64,000 nt of DNA from Hymenobacter sp. YIM 151858-1 (GTDB taxonomy: Bacteria > Bacteroidota > Bacteroidia > Cytophagales > Hymenobacteraceae). Location of the stretch: NCBI RefSeq assembly GCF_025979705.1, contig NZ_CP110136.1, positions 1,426,001 through 1,490,000 on the forward strand, written 5' to 3'. Below, in pieces: positions 42,303 through 50,955 of this stretch; position 1 is the first letter of the stretch, and every line of letters begins with the position of its first letter. The position numbers were made by a program, and so were the translations under genes. Under the pieces are notes generated by a model that saw only the letters and a list, made by a program, of their open reading frames with translations, had not been told where the DNA came from and did no database searches.

Positions 42303-44627
42303 CTATTCTACTTTGGTTTTCACCTTGGTTTTGTCGCCGGCCTCGTCTTTGGCTTTCGAGTCCAGTTCGCCTTCCTTGGTTACCGTCTTGGATTTTTCGC
42401 CGGTTTCCGACTCGGTTTTCACTTTCACCTTGTCGCTGTCTTCGTCAACCTTGGTCTTCACCTTGGTGCCGTCGGCGGTTTTTACTTTGGTTTTGCCGGG
42501 TTGCAGCGGAGCCGTGGTGCGGGTAGAAGAACCCGTGCCGGTGCCCGTAGCCGAGGTGTTGGAGGTGCCGGTGCCGGAACCAGTGCCCGTACCCGTTCCG
42601 GTGCCCGTGCCAGCGCCGCTGGCAGCACCGGGGTTGGCGCTCTTGTTCAGGTCAGCCATGGTCTGGCCTTCCTTCAGAATCACGCGGAACTCCACGCGGC
42701 GGTTCAGCTGCATGTTCTCCGGCGAATCGTTCGGAGCCGACGGACGACGCTCGCCGTAGCTTACCGTCACCATGCGCGTTTCGCCAATGCCGTTCTTCTT
42801 CAGGTAGTTGTAAGCCGAATTCGAGCGGTTCTGGCCGAGTACCATGTTGTACTCGTCGGTGTTGCGCGAGTCGCAGTGGCCTTCAATCGAGATGTTCACA
42901 CCCGGGTTGGCCTTCAGAATGCCGGCGATGTTGTTCAGCTCACGCACCGACTCGGGGCGCAGGTTGTACTTGTCGGTATCGAAGTAGATCTTCTTGAAGG
43001 CGAACATCGACGCGCTGGTGGTGTCGGTGTACGGCACGTAGAAGTTCTTCACGATCGACGAGGTGTCGTTGGTGATTACCGGCACGGCAAACTCTTCCGT
43101 CGTGATGTTCTGGCCATCCTTGGATACGGCTACCTGGTAGGTACGGCCCGAAAGCACGTTTACCGAGTAGTCGCCGGTTTCGGGCTTGGTTACGTCGCGG
43201 AAGCTGATGGCCGTTTTGTCGGCCTGCGTGCCGCTGAACACCAGCTCCACACCCGGAATAACCGTAGCGCTGTCGCGGGCCGAGAATACCTTGCCGCGGA
43301 TCGTTACGTTCTTGATGTAGTTGATGGTGTAGATGTCCTTTTCGCCGTAGCCACCAATGCGGTACGACGAGAGGTAGGCGTACGAGCCATCGGGCGACAG
43401 ACGGTAGTAGGTATCGTCGTCGGGGGTGTTGATGGGGTAGCCCATGTTCTCGGGGCGGCCCCACTTGTTGGCCACCGAGTCAAAGTCCGACTTGAAGATG
43501 TCGTAACCGCCCATCGTGTTGTAACCACGCGACGAGAAGTACAGCGTCTTGCCGTCGCGGCTCAGGTACGGGCTGTCGTCGTCGTACTTCGAGTTTACGC
43601 CCGCCACCGGCTTGGCTTCGCCCCAGTCGCCGCCCGGCTTGCGGGTAGCGTAGTAAATGTCGAGGGTGTTGTCCTCGGAGTGCTTGCTCGTCGAGAAGTA
43701 GATCGTCAGGCCGTCCGGCGTAATGAAAGCATCCGACTCAAACCCTTTCGAGTTGATGTTGCCGTTCAGCTTCTTCGGCGCCGTCCAGTCGCCGCCGGTG
43801 CGCTCCGTGTAAAAGATGTCGCCGTTTTCGTCCTGGCGGTACATCAGCATCTTCGTGTCGTTGTCGAAGATCTGAATCGAGGCGTCGTGGCCTTTGCCGT
43901 TGAGCGCGCCCGACAGCGAACGGGGCTTTTCCCACTCGTCGTCGCCAATGCGCTTGGCTTCAAAGATGTCTTCGTAGTACTCGCCGTCGGCGGCTACGTT
44001 GCCTTTGCCTTTCTTGGCATCATCGCCCGAGGCATTGGCACCGGTTACGTTCTCGGAGCGCGAGGTGAACAGCAGCAGCTTGTCGTCGGACGAGATTACC
44101 GGGCTGTGCTCCGAGTATGCCGTATTGATCGACGGCCCTAGGTTCTTCACGAAGATATCCTTGGGGCTGTTGAACTGAATCTTGGCGTTTTTGGAATGCT
44201 GAATCAGCAAACCCAATTCAGCCTTGCGCGTGTCCTTCTTTTTCAGCGAGGCATTGTATGCCTGAAAGTGCGCAATGGCTTCGTCGAAGTTGTAGTTCAG
44301 GTGGTCGACACGGCCCAGCCAGTATTCAACGTCCTTCGAAACGTTCTTTTTGATGCGCTGCGACTTGTAGATGTAGTCGCTGGCTTTCTCTTTGTCGAAC
44401 GACATGTACGAGATACCCGCGCGGAACAGAGCCTGAGCGTTGTTGGGCTCTTTGGCCAGCACTTGCTCGTAAAAAGGGATTGCAGCCCGGTAGTTCTCCT
44501 GATCGAAGAATCGGTTAGCAGTTTTTAAGGTCTTTCGCGTGCTTTGGGCCATCGAAGGCTGAGCCACGGCGGCGGCCAGAGCCATTGCGCAAGAGGCCTG
44601 TAGTAACCTTCTGACGAAGTTGTCCAT
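42303..44627 (-). CDS. PorE-like OmpA family protein: TPR, WD40-like propeller, CTD fold, OmpA domain
   Basis: 774 residues. Order: signal peptide, TPR repeats (about residues 30-150), WD40-like beta-propeller with PD40 blades (about 170-450), a carboxypeptidase-regulatory fold (about 455-540), then an OmpA peptidoglycan-binding domain (ISIEGHCDSRNTDEYNMVLGQNRSNSAYNYL and NRRVEFRV). This is the PorE layout of the type IX secretion system. Past the OmpA domain there is an unusual tail of about 110 residues: Gly-Thr repeats, then Lys/Glu/Thr-rich blocks with repeated KTKVK. Nearby porT supports a secretion role. Confidence 0.85.
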   Translation of the reverse strand: MDNFVRRLLQASCAMALAAAVAQPSMAQSTRKTLKTANRFFDQENYRAAIPFYEQVLAKEPNNAQALFRAGISYMSFDKEKASDYIYKSQRIKKNVSKDVEYWLGRVDHLNYNFDEAIAHFQAYNASLKKKDTRKAELGLLIQHSKNAKIQFNSPKDIFVKNLGPSINTAYSEHSPVISSDDKLLLFTSRSENVTGANASGDDAKKGKGNVAADGEYYEDIFEAKRIGDDEWEKPRSLSGALNGKGHDASIQIFDNDTKMLMYRQDENGDIFYTERTGGDWTAPKKLNGNINSKGFESDAFITPDGLTIYFSTSKHSEDNTLDIYYATRKPGGDWGEAKPVAGVNSKYDDDSPYLSRDGKTLYFSSRGYNTMGGYDIFKSDFDSVANKWGRPENMGYPINTPDDDTYYRLSPDGSYAYLSSYRIGGYGEKDIYTINYIKNVTIRGKVFSARDSATVIPGVELVFSGTQADKTAISFRDVTKPETGDYSVNVLSGRTYQVAVSKDGQNITTEEFAVPVITNDTSSIVKNFYVPYTDTTSASMFAFKKIYFDTDKYNLRPESVRELNNIAGILKANPGVNISIEGHCDSRNTDEYNMVLGQNRSNSAYNYLKKNGIGETRMVTVSYGERRPSAPNDSPENMQLNRRVEFRVILKEGQTMADLNKSANPGAASGAGTGTGTGTGTGSGTGTSNTSATGTGTGSSTRTTAPLQPGKTKVKTADGTKVKTKVDEDSDKVKVKTESETGEKSKTVTKEGELDSKAKDEAGDKTKVKTKVE

Positions 44628-45068
44628 TGGAAGGGGAGTTTGGAATAAGGAGTTGCAGAGAAGGGAGGAGCTTTGGCCGTACCGAATGCCTTTTGGGGCA
44701 CCTAGGGCGGCAAAAGCGTCCCTGTATACTTAAAACCCAGTTTAAGGTTAGTCAGCCGCGAAGGAAATTGAGAAAACACACCGCTTCAAAAACAAAGCCA
44801 TGTATTGGTAATCCTGCATATAAGCGCACAAAAAGTGAGCGAACTGCGGGCAAAGATAGAATTTATATAATACGGCCTTAGCCGCATCCTATTTACTTAG
44901 CTAGGCCAGCAGCAGACTTCAATCATTTTGCCGGATGCAAAAAGCCGAAATTTTCTAGTCTGGCCCGCACAAATATATAAGTAGGTTAATAACTGCAATG
45001 GCACAAGGGCAAAATTTAATTCGAACTCAGAAAAAATAGGACTTTCTGAGCGCTAACTCCGGATGCCT
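44628..45068. other. AT-rich intergenic region without a gene
   Basis: About 440 bp between two divergent genes. It holds the PorE-like gene's promoter box (44851-44858) and about 220 nt of leader, a CCTAGG near 44700, and an AT-rich stretch from about 44800. No open reading frame of credible length, no tRNA and no repeat array were seen. Confidence 0.6.
44851..44858 (-). promoter_or_regulatory. Bacteroidota -7 promoter box for the PorE-like gene
   Basis: The minus strand reads TATCTTTG, about 220 bp before the start codon, which implies a long leader. Confidence 0.5.
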
Positions 45069-45076
45069 TACTTTTG
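45069..45076 (+). promoter_or_regulatory. Bacteroidota -7 promoter box for engB
   Basis: TACTTTTG, 36 bp before ATG 45113. Confidence 0.6.
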
Positions 45077-45112
45077 TGGCTCCTTAATTCCTCAATTACC
45101 CGCTCCCCAGCT

Positions 45113-45730
45113 ATGGTTATTCGCGATGCCCGCTTCGTGATGAGCAATACCCGCGTGGAACTGTGCCCCGGCGGCACGTTGCCCGAATATGCTTTCATCG
45201 GCCGCTCCAACGTAGGCAAATCGTCGTTGATAAATATGCTGACGGGGCGTAGCGCCTTGGCAAAAACCTCTTCCCTGCCGGGAAAAACCCAGCTAATCAA
45301 CCATTTCTTAATCAACGACGAATGGTATTTGGTGGATTTACCGGGGTACGGATATGCGCGCGTCAGCAAAGAGTCGCGCGAGAAATGGGGCAAAATGATT
45401 CGGGGTTACTTGGCGAAGCGCGAAACCCTGACCTGTTTATTTGTGCTGATTGACTCGCGCCTTCCCCCGCAGGCCGTCGACCTGGAGTTCATAAACATGG
45501 TGGGCGAAATGGGCGTACCGTTTGCGCTGGTTTTCACCAAAGCCGATAAGCAATCGAATTCGCGCACGCGCCAAAATGTGGAGGTGTTTTTGGAGAAGAT
45601 GCGCGAAAGTTGGGATGAGCTGCCCACTTGGTTTATTAGTTCGGCAGTAGCTCGGGAAGGCCGCGACGACCTGCTGAATTTTATCGACGGCGTGAACCGG
45701 CAGGTAAAGGAAGCGGGCAGGAATGCGTAG
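45113..45730 (+). CDS. engB: Ribosome biogenesis GTPase EngB (YihA/YsxC)
   Basis: 205 residues. G1 GRSNVGKSSLINML, G3 DLPGYGYARV, G4 TKADKQS, G5 SSAVAREG. EngB assists assembly of the large ribosomal subunit. It and the region before it are lower in GC than most of the window. ATG 45113 is used, after the promoter box. Confidence 0.95.
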   Translation: MVIRDARFVMSNTRVELCPGGTLPEYAFIGRSNVGKSSLINMLTGRSALAKTSSLPGKTQLINHFLINDEWYLVDLPGYGYARVSKESREKWGKMIRGYLAKRETLTCLFVLIDSRLPPQAVDLEFINMVGEMGVPFALVFTKADKQSNSRTRQNVEVFLEKMRESWDELPTWFISSAVAREGRDDLLNFIDGVNRQVKEAGRNA

Positions 45731-45805
45731 ATTGGCCCTGTAATTGCCGGGCCTAAGCCGCCATTTTTTCCTTACCCTTTCTTCTTCATTTCCTCTTCTA
45801 CCCCC

Positions 45806-46258
45806 ATGAAAAAGTACACCTTCACGCTGGCCCTGGCCCTGCTGGCACTAGCGGCTACGCCAGCCCTGGCGCAGCAGACTGTGAAAGTGAAACCCGCTAC
45901 CGAAGGCGATGCCCCGGCCGCCCCGGCCGCTGCCCACACCAAATCGGCCGTTATCCCCGTAGCCGATTACTACGAGGGCGGCCAGGAGGCCATGTACGAC
46001 TTCATCTACAAAGAACTGAAGTACCCGCTGATGGCGCGCCGCAACCGCATTCAGGGCACCTGCATCGTGAGCTTCACGCTGAACCCCGACGGCAGCATGA
46101 GCGGCGTAAAGCTGGTAAAGCAAATTGGCGGCGGCTGCGGCGAGGAAGCGTTGCGCGTAGTAAAGCTGCTGAAGTTCAAGAAGCCGGAGTACCCCATTCT
46201 CACGAGCTTGCCCATTGCGTTTAAGCTGGGCGCGGCCGGCAACAACGTAGCCGAGTAG
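45806..46258 (+). CDS. TonB C-terminal domain protein, secreted
   Basis: 150 residues. Signal peptide (MKKYTFTLALALLALAATPALA), a short Ala/Pro/Lys linker, then a TonB-like C-terminal domain (YKELKYPLMARRNRIQGTCIVSFTLNPDGSMSGVKLVKQIGGGCGEEALRVVKLLKF). There is no transmembrane anchor, so it is a periplasmic free-standing TonB-type domain. Its partner receptor is not nearby. Confidence 0.82.
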   Translation: MKKYTFTLALALLALAATPALAQQTVKVKPATEGDAPAAPAAAHTKSAVIPVADYYEGGQEAMYDFIYKELKYPLMARRNRIQGTCIVSFTLNPDGSMSGVKLVKQIGGGCGEEALRVVKLLKFKKPEYPILTSLPIAFKLGAAGNNVAE

Positions 46259-46300
46259 TCACCCCTAGCTAAGCATATTTTCTAACCTTTTTCCGTTTCT

Positions 46301-46858
46301 ATGCCCTACGATTTGAGGGAAATTGCTGCCATCAGCGGCATGAGCGGCCTGTACCGCCTGGTGCGCCCGGCCAACAACGGCGTGCTGGTTGAGACCCTGG
46401 ATGCCCAAGCCCGGCGCTCGGTGGCTTCGGCCCGCAACAAAGTTTCGCTGCTGCACGAAATCTCCATCTACACCGAAGACCCGGACCGCACGGTGCCGCT
46501 GACGGAGGTGTTCGACCAGATTCACCAGAAGTACGGCCAGAACCTGCCCGTTTCGAGCAAATCCGACGAGGCTGCGCTCAGCAGCTTTATGGCCGAGGTG
46601 CTGCCCGACTACGACCGTCAGCGCGTGTACATGTCGGATATCCGCAAGCTGATTACGTGGTACGGCGCCGTAAGCAGCCGCCTACCCTACCAGTCGGCCG
46701 AAGCAGCCCTAGGTGACGAGGCCGCGGCCCGCGCCGAGGAAACGGATGCCACCACCGATACGCTTAGCACGGCGGGCGCCATTCCGGCCCAAAACGCAGA
46801 GGGCTCCTCCGACGATGCCGCTGGCTCGCCCGAAGCCGCTGCTGGCGAAAAAGCCTAG
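46301..46858 (+). CDS. DUF5606 domain protein
   Basis: 185 residues. The first ~125 residues match DUF5606 (DLREIAAISGMSGLYRLVRPANNGVLVETLDAQ ... KLITWYGAVSSRLPYQ). The remaining ~60 are an acidic Ala/Glu/Thr tail that looks disordered. The family is found in Bacteroidota and has no known role. Confidence 0.85.
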   Translation: MPYDLREIAAISGMSGLYRLVRPANNGVLVETLDAQARRSVASARNKVSLLHEISIYTEDPDRTVPLTEVFDQIHQKYGQNLPVSSKSDEAALSSFMAEVLPDYDRQRVYMSDIRKLITWYGAVSSRLPYQSAEAALGDEAAARAEETDATTDTLSTAGAIPAQNAEGSSDDAAGSPEAAAGEKA

Positions 46859-46893
46859 GGAGCTCCTGGCCCGGTTTGGCCAGGCCGCTCCAA

Positions 46894-46931
46894 CAAAAAA
46901 GCCCGCTGCATTGCTGCCGCGGGCTTTTTTG
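46894..46931. terminator. Bidirectional terminator
   Basis: CAAAAAAGCCCGC pairs with GCGGGCTTTTTTG around 12 bases; it ends DUF5606 (+) and fbp (-). Confidence 0.85.
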
Positions 46932-46948
46932 GTGGGCTTACCTAGGGC

Positions 46949-47983
46949 CTAGGACTCTTGGGCTGCCGATACAGCCTGGCGCTCTTTTGCCAGAAACTCC
47001 TCGGCCTTGTTCACCAGTTCGGTAGAGCCGATGTAGAGCGGGCAACGCTCGTGCAGGGAGGTGGGCTCAATTTCCATCAGGCGTTTGGTGCCGTTGCTGG
47101 CCTTGCCGCCGGCTTGCTCCACAATAAAGGCCAGGGCGTTGCCCTCGTACATGAGGCGCAGCTTGCCGTTGGGCGCTTTGGCCGTGGAGGGGTAAATGTA
47201 AATACCGCCTTTCAGCAGGTTGCGGTGGAAATCGGCCACCAGCGAGCCGATGTAGCGGGCCGAGAAATTTTGGTCCTTGCAGTACTGCACAAAGTCGCGC
47301 ACGCCGGCCGTGAAGGAGTTCGACGAGCCCTCGTTGATGGAATAGAGGTTGCCGGTTTTGGGCGTGGTGATGTTGGGGTGCGACAGGAAGAACTCGCCCA
47401 AAGAGGCCTCGTAGGTGAAGCCGTTGACGCCCGCGCCGGTGGTGTACACCAGCATGGTGCTAGAGCCGTAGATAACGTAGCCGGCCGCTACCTGGTGAAT
47501 ACCTTTCTGCAGGCAGTCGGCGAGGGTACCCTCCTGCCCGATGCCCGACTGGCGACGGTAAATCGAGAAGATGGTACCGATGGACACGTTCACGTCGATG
47601 TTCGACGAGCCGTCGAGCGGGTCGATGGCCACCACGTACTTGCCTTGGTTGTTGCCGGTTTGGATCATGTCCTCGTCCTCCTCGGAAATCACCGTGCAAA
47701 CTTCGCCGCCGTTGCGCAACGCCCGGATAAAGCGGATGTTGGCAATTACGTCGAGCTTTTGCTGCTCCTCGCCTTGCACGTTCTGCTGGCCGTACGCGCC
47801 CGTCACATCGATCAGGCCCGAGCGGTTGATTTCGCGGTTTACGATTTTGGCCGCCAGTGCAATGTCGCGCAGCAGCTGCGACAACTCACCGGTTGCGTAC
47901 GGGAAGTCCTCCTGCTTGCGCATGATAAAGCGGTCGAGGGTCGTGCCGACGGGTAGCGCAAGGCGGTCAGAGTTGTGTTCCAT
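46949..47983 (-). CDS. fbp: Fructose-1,6-bisphosphatase class 1
   Basis: 344 residues. FBPase-1 marks: [10 protein letters not shown], the metal site [26 protein letters not shown] and [24 protein letters not shown] (substrate phosphate site). Gluconeogenesis enzyme. Divergent from the aspartate kinase gene. Confidence 0.95.
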   Translation of the reverse strand: MEHNSDRLALPVGTTLDRFIMRKQEDFPYATGELSQLLRDIALAAKIVNREINRSGLIDVTGAYGQQNVQGEEQQKLDVIANIRFIRALRNGGEVCTVISEEDEDMIQTGNNQGKYVVAIDPLDGSSNIDVNVSIGTIFSIYRRQSGIGQEGTLADCLQKGIHQVAAGYVIYGSSTMLVYTTGAGVNGFTYEASLGEFFLSHPNITTPKTGNLYSINEGSSNSFTAGVRDFVQYCKDQNFSARYIGSLVADFHRNLLKGGIYIYPSTAKAPNGKLRLMYEGNALAFIVEQAGGKASNGTKRLMEIEPTSLHERCPLYIGSTELVNKAEEFLAKERQAVSAAQES

Positions 47984-48023
47984 AAAAGCAAGTAGAAAAC
48001 GGGGCGGGATGTAGTAAGCTAGG

Positions 48024-48031
48024 CAAAACTA
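48024..48031 (-). promoter_or_regulatory. Bacteroidota -7 promoter box for fbp
   Basis: The minus strand reads TAGTTTTG, 40 bp before the fbp ATG. Confidence 0.5.
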
Positions 48032-48063
48032 AGGGATTTCAGCCTTAGTTAGCGGCTGCTTTC

Positions 48064-48071
48064 TACTTTTG
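48064..48071 (+). promoter_or_regulatory. Bacteroidota -7 promoter box for aspartate kinase
   Basis: TACTTTTG ends only 4 bases before ATG 48076, so a leaderless transcript is predicted. Confidence 0.6.
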
Positions 48072-48075
48072 ACGC

Positions 48076-49383
48076 ATGCATCTGTCGCATTCGCTTAGCG
48101 TTTACAAGTTCGGTGGGGCCTCCGTGAAGGACGCGGCCGCCATTCGCAACCTCCAAGCCATTTTGCAGCGCCGCCCGGCCAACCAGCCGTTGCTGGTGGT
48201 GGTATCGGCCATGGGCAAAACCACCAACGCGCTCGAACACATATTTCATTTGGCGCATACCGGCCAGGATTATACCCAGCCGTTGGCGCAGCTGCGCGAT
48301 TTTCACCTAGGCGTAGCCGAGGGCTTGCTGCCCGGGGCCCCGCGCGACGAGCAGGGCCGCCTGGTGTGCGGCGAAGGCGCGGGCTCGTTGCACTGCCTGC
48401 TGCAGGAGCTCGGCGACAGGTTGGCCACCCTCAGCAAGGGCGAGTACGACCGGCAGTACGACCAGGTGGTAAGCTACGGCGAGCTGCTGGCCACCTGCAT
48501 TGTGGCCGCGGCCGTAGGCGCGCGGTGGCTCGATGTGCGCCCGCTGATCCGCACCGACCACTCGTGGCGCGAAGCCCGCGTGGATTGGCCCACCACCGAG
48601 CGCAACGTGCGCGAGCAGGTGCCGCCGCTGTTGCAGCAGGGCGTGGTGCTGACGCAGGGTTTTTTGGGCGGCACGGCCAGCGGCCAAACCACCACCCTGG
48701 GGCGCGAGGGCTCCGATTACACGGCCGCCATTCTGGCCTATTGCCTAGGTGCGGAGTCGGTAACGATTTGGAAGGACGTGGCGGGCCTGCTCAACGCCGA
48801 CCCCAAAATCTTTCCGAACACGGTGCGCTACCCCGAAATCAGCTACCAGGAAACCATTGAAATGGCGTACTACGGGGCCTCGGTGATTCACCCCAAAACC
48901 ATCAAGCCCCTGGCCGTGCAGCGCATTCCGCTCTACGTCAAGTCGTTTGTGGAGCCGGAGGCCGAGGGCACCAAAATCCACGACTGCAAGCACGGCACGC
49001 TGGCCCCGGCGCTGATCCTGAAAACCAACCAGTGCCTGATTTCCTTCGAGTCGAAGGACCTCACCTTTATTTCGGAGGAAAACCTGGAGGTGATTTTTGG
49101 GGCGCTGGCGCAGGTGCGCCTGAAAATCAACCTGATGCAAAACTCGGCCATTTCGTTTTCGGTGTGCACCGATTGGCACGAGTACCGCCTGCGCAAACTG
49201 CTGGAGCACCTGCGCGAGCATTTTACCATTTACTACAACACCGGGCTGGAGCTGTACACCATCAAAAACTACACGCCCGAGGCCATTGCCCAGCTTACCG
49301 ACGGCCGCCAGCTGCTGCTGGAGCAGCGCACCCGCCAAACGTTTCAGTTTGTGGCGCGCGCGGCCGCGGCGCAACCCGCCTAG
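48076..49383 (+). CDS. Aspartate kinase
   Basis: 435 residues. The N-terminal kinase (YKFGGASVKDAAAIRNL; GQTTTLGREGSDYTAAILAYCLGA) is followed by two regulatory ACT domains (SFESKDLTFISEENLEVIFGALAQVRLKINLMQNSAISFSVC). First step of the lysine, threonine and methionine branch. No homoserine dehydrogenase domain is fused. The promoter lies 4 bases upstream, implying a leaderless message. Confidence 0.92.
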   Translation: MHLSHSLSVYKFGGASVKDAAAIRNLQAILQRRPANQPLLVVVSAMGKTTNALEHIFHLAHTGQDYTQPLAQLRDFHLGVAEGLLPGAPRDEQGRLVCGEGAGSLHCLLQELGDRLATLSKGEYDRQYDQVVSYGELLATCIVAAAVGARWLDVRPLIRTDHSWREARVDWPTTERNVREQVPPLLQQGVVLTQGFLGGTASGQTTTLGREGSDYTAAILAYCLGAESVTIWKDVAGLLNADPKIFPNTVRYPEISYQETIEMAYYGASVIHPKTIKPLAVQRIPLYVKSFVEPEAEGTKIHDCKHGTLAPALILKTNQCLISFESKDLTFISEENLEVIFGALAQVRLKINLMQNSAISFSVCTDWHEYRLRKLLEHLREHFTIYYNTGLELYTIKNYTPEAIAQLTDGRQLLLEQRTRQTFQFVARAAAAQPA

Positions 49384-49422
49384 GTTTTTCCTTCTGCCTT
49401 ACTACCCACCACCTACCCTTCC

Positions 49423-50196
49423 ATGGAATTCATTAAAGTAACGCCGCAGGCGCGGCCGCAGGTTGCCCTGATCGAGCTGAACCGCCCCAAAGAGCTGAAC
49501 GCCCTGAACCTGCAGCTGATGCAGGAAGTAGCCGCGGCCCTGAAGGAGCTCGACGACAACGACGCGGTGCGCGTGATTGTGCTGACGGGCTCGGAGCGCG
49601 CCTTCGCGGCCGGCGCCGACATCAAGCAAATGGCCAACCGCACGGCCATCGATATGCTGATTGTGGACCAGTTTACGGTGTGGGACCAGATTCGGAAAAC
49701 CAAGAAGCCCCTGATTGCGGCCGTATCGGGCTTTGCCCTAGGGGGCGGCTGCGAGCTGGCCATGACGTGCGACATGATTGTGGCCTCCGAAACCGCCCAG
49801 TTTGGCCAGCCCGAAATTCGGATTGGGGTTATGCCCGGCGCCGGCGGCACGCAGCGCCTGACGCGCGCCGTGGGCAAGGTCCGCGCCATGGAAATGGTGC
49901 TGACGGGCCAGCCCATCGGGGCCGCGGAAGCGTACCGCGCCGGCCTGGTAAACCGCGTGGTTCCCGTGGGCCAGTACCTCGAAGAAGCCTTCCGGCTGGC
50001 TGCCAGCATTGCCGAAATGTCGCCGGTGGCGGCGCGCCTGGCCAAAGAATCGGTAAACCGCGCCTTCGAAACGCACCTCGACGAAGGCTTGCACTTCGAG
50101 CGCAAAAACTTCTACCTCACCTTCGCCTCCGAAGATCAGAAAGAAGGCATGGCGGCTTTCGTGGAGAAGCGCAAACCGGCGTTTAAGGGGAGGTAA
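49423..50196 (+). CDS. Enoyl-CoA hydratase/isomerase family protein
   Basis: 257 residues. Crotonase fold with oxyanion-hole segments ERAFAAGADIKQMANR and GFALGGGCELAMTCDMIVA; the catalytic Glu pair appears in PEIRIGVMPGAGGTQRL. Likely fatty-acid beta-oxidation, though 3-hydroxybutyryl-CoA dehydratase activity is possible. The last codons and the stop lie in a repeat array's left arm. Confidence 0.9.
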   Translation: MEFIKVTPQARPQVALIELNRPKELNALNLQLMQEVAAALKELDDNDAVRVIVLTGSERAFAAGADIKQMANRTAIDMLIVDQFTVWDQIRKTKKPLIAAVSGFALGGGCELAMTCDMIVASETAQFGQPEIRIGVMPGAGGTQRLTRAVGKVRAMEMVLTGQPIGAAEAYRAGLVNRVVPVGQYLEEAFRLAASIAEMSPVAARLAKESVNRAFETHLDEGLHFERKNFYLTFASEDQKEGMAAFVEKRKPAFKGR

Positions 50197-50349
50197 CAAG
50201 TAACAGGTGATGAGGTGACAGGTAACACCTCGTTTGTCATGTCGAGCGGCAGCGAGACATCTGGGTGCCAGCACCAGCTTGGGGACGGCTTCACGAGTCT
50301 CACTGTAGCTTACTTCCCTGTTGCCTGTCACCTATCACCTGTTACCTGA
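50192..50349. repeat. 7-nt periodic inverted-repeat array (word GGTAACA/GGTGACA) with a nested second repeat
   Basis: The left arm (50192-50229) begins inside the stop codon region of the enoyl-CoA hydratase gene and reads GGTAACA, AGTAACA, GGTGATG, AGGTGACA, GGTAACA. The right arm (50317-50349) is the complement. Between them lies a different repeat-like hairpin (ATGTCGAGCGGCAGCGAGACAT). The arms share their word with the arrays at 13231 and 60664. Confidence 0.88.
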
Positions 50350-50384
50350 ATTAAACCTTTTTGCTTGGGATACGCTTATAGGAC

Positions 50385-50392
50385 TACTTTTG
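50385..50392 (+). promoter_or_regulatory. Bacteroidota -7 promoter box for the Fur-family gene
   Basis: TACTTTTG, 40 bp before ATG 50433. A TTTTTG at about 50358-50363 may be the -33 element. Confidence 0.6.
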
Positions 50393-50432
50393 CACTGGAG
50401 AATGATTCCTATCTGTGAGCCCGACTGAGTTA

Positions 50433-50885
50433 ATGCCTGCCCCGAACCGCGACCAACTGCACCAGCGCCTTACCGCGGCGGGGCTGCGCGCTACGCAGCA
50501 GCGCATTGCCATATTGGAGGCGTTGCTGGTGCTGCCGGGCCACCCCACCGCCGAGCAGGTATTCCGGAGCGTGCGCCCGGCCAACCCCACGGTATCGTTG
50601 GGCACGGTGTACAAAGCCCTCGACTCGTTTGTGGCCGCCGGGCTGCTCAAGCGCGTGGCCGATGCCGATGGCACCCGCCGCCGCTACGACACGGATTGCT
50701 CCAACCACCACCACCTGTTTTGCCAGGAAACGCAGGAAATCATCGATTACTGCGACCCGAAGCTGGATCAGCTGCTGCAGGAGTTTTTCGCTGCCCGCGG
50801 CTTCGACAACTTCCAGCCGCAATCTTTTTCCCTTCACATCAGCGGCAACAAGCTCGACAGCCGCAAGGATGTGAAGCCCCGCTAG
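50433..50885 (+). CDS. Fur-family transcriptional regulator (PerR-like)
   Basis: 150 residues from ATG 50433 (GTG 50415 is the alternative). Winged helix (LRATQQRIAILEALLVLPGHPTAEQVFRSVRPANPTVSLGTVYKALDSF) and the dimerisation-metal region CSNHHHLFCQETQEIIDYCD. A peroxiredoxin gene follows directly, so PerR-type peroxide sensing is the natural guess, though Zur or Fur cannot be excluded. Confidence 0.88.
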   Translation: MPAPNRDQLHQRLTAAGLRATQQRIAILEALLVLPGHPTAEQVFRSVRPANPTVSLGTVYKALDSFVAAGLLKRVADADGTRRRYDTDCSNHHHLFCQETQEIIDYCDPKLDQLLQEFFAARGFDNFQPQSFSLHISGNKLDSRKDVKPR

Positions 50886-50955
50886 CCTAGGTACCCAGGC
50901 CCCAGCACCCCCATCAGACACACCACTACCCACTTACACACAAACCCATTTTAAA

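Noticed and set aside
42540-42620. GT-rich microsatellite as regulatory repeat
   Set aside because: It is the coding DNA for the Gly-Thr tail of the PorE-like protein.
42282-44141. A 619-codon plus-strand frame opposite the PorE-like gene
   Set aside because: It is the antisense of a gene with clear domains; its protein is Val/Arg/His-rich with no fold, as expected for an opposite-strand frame in high-GC DNA.
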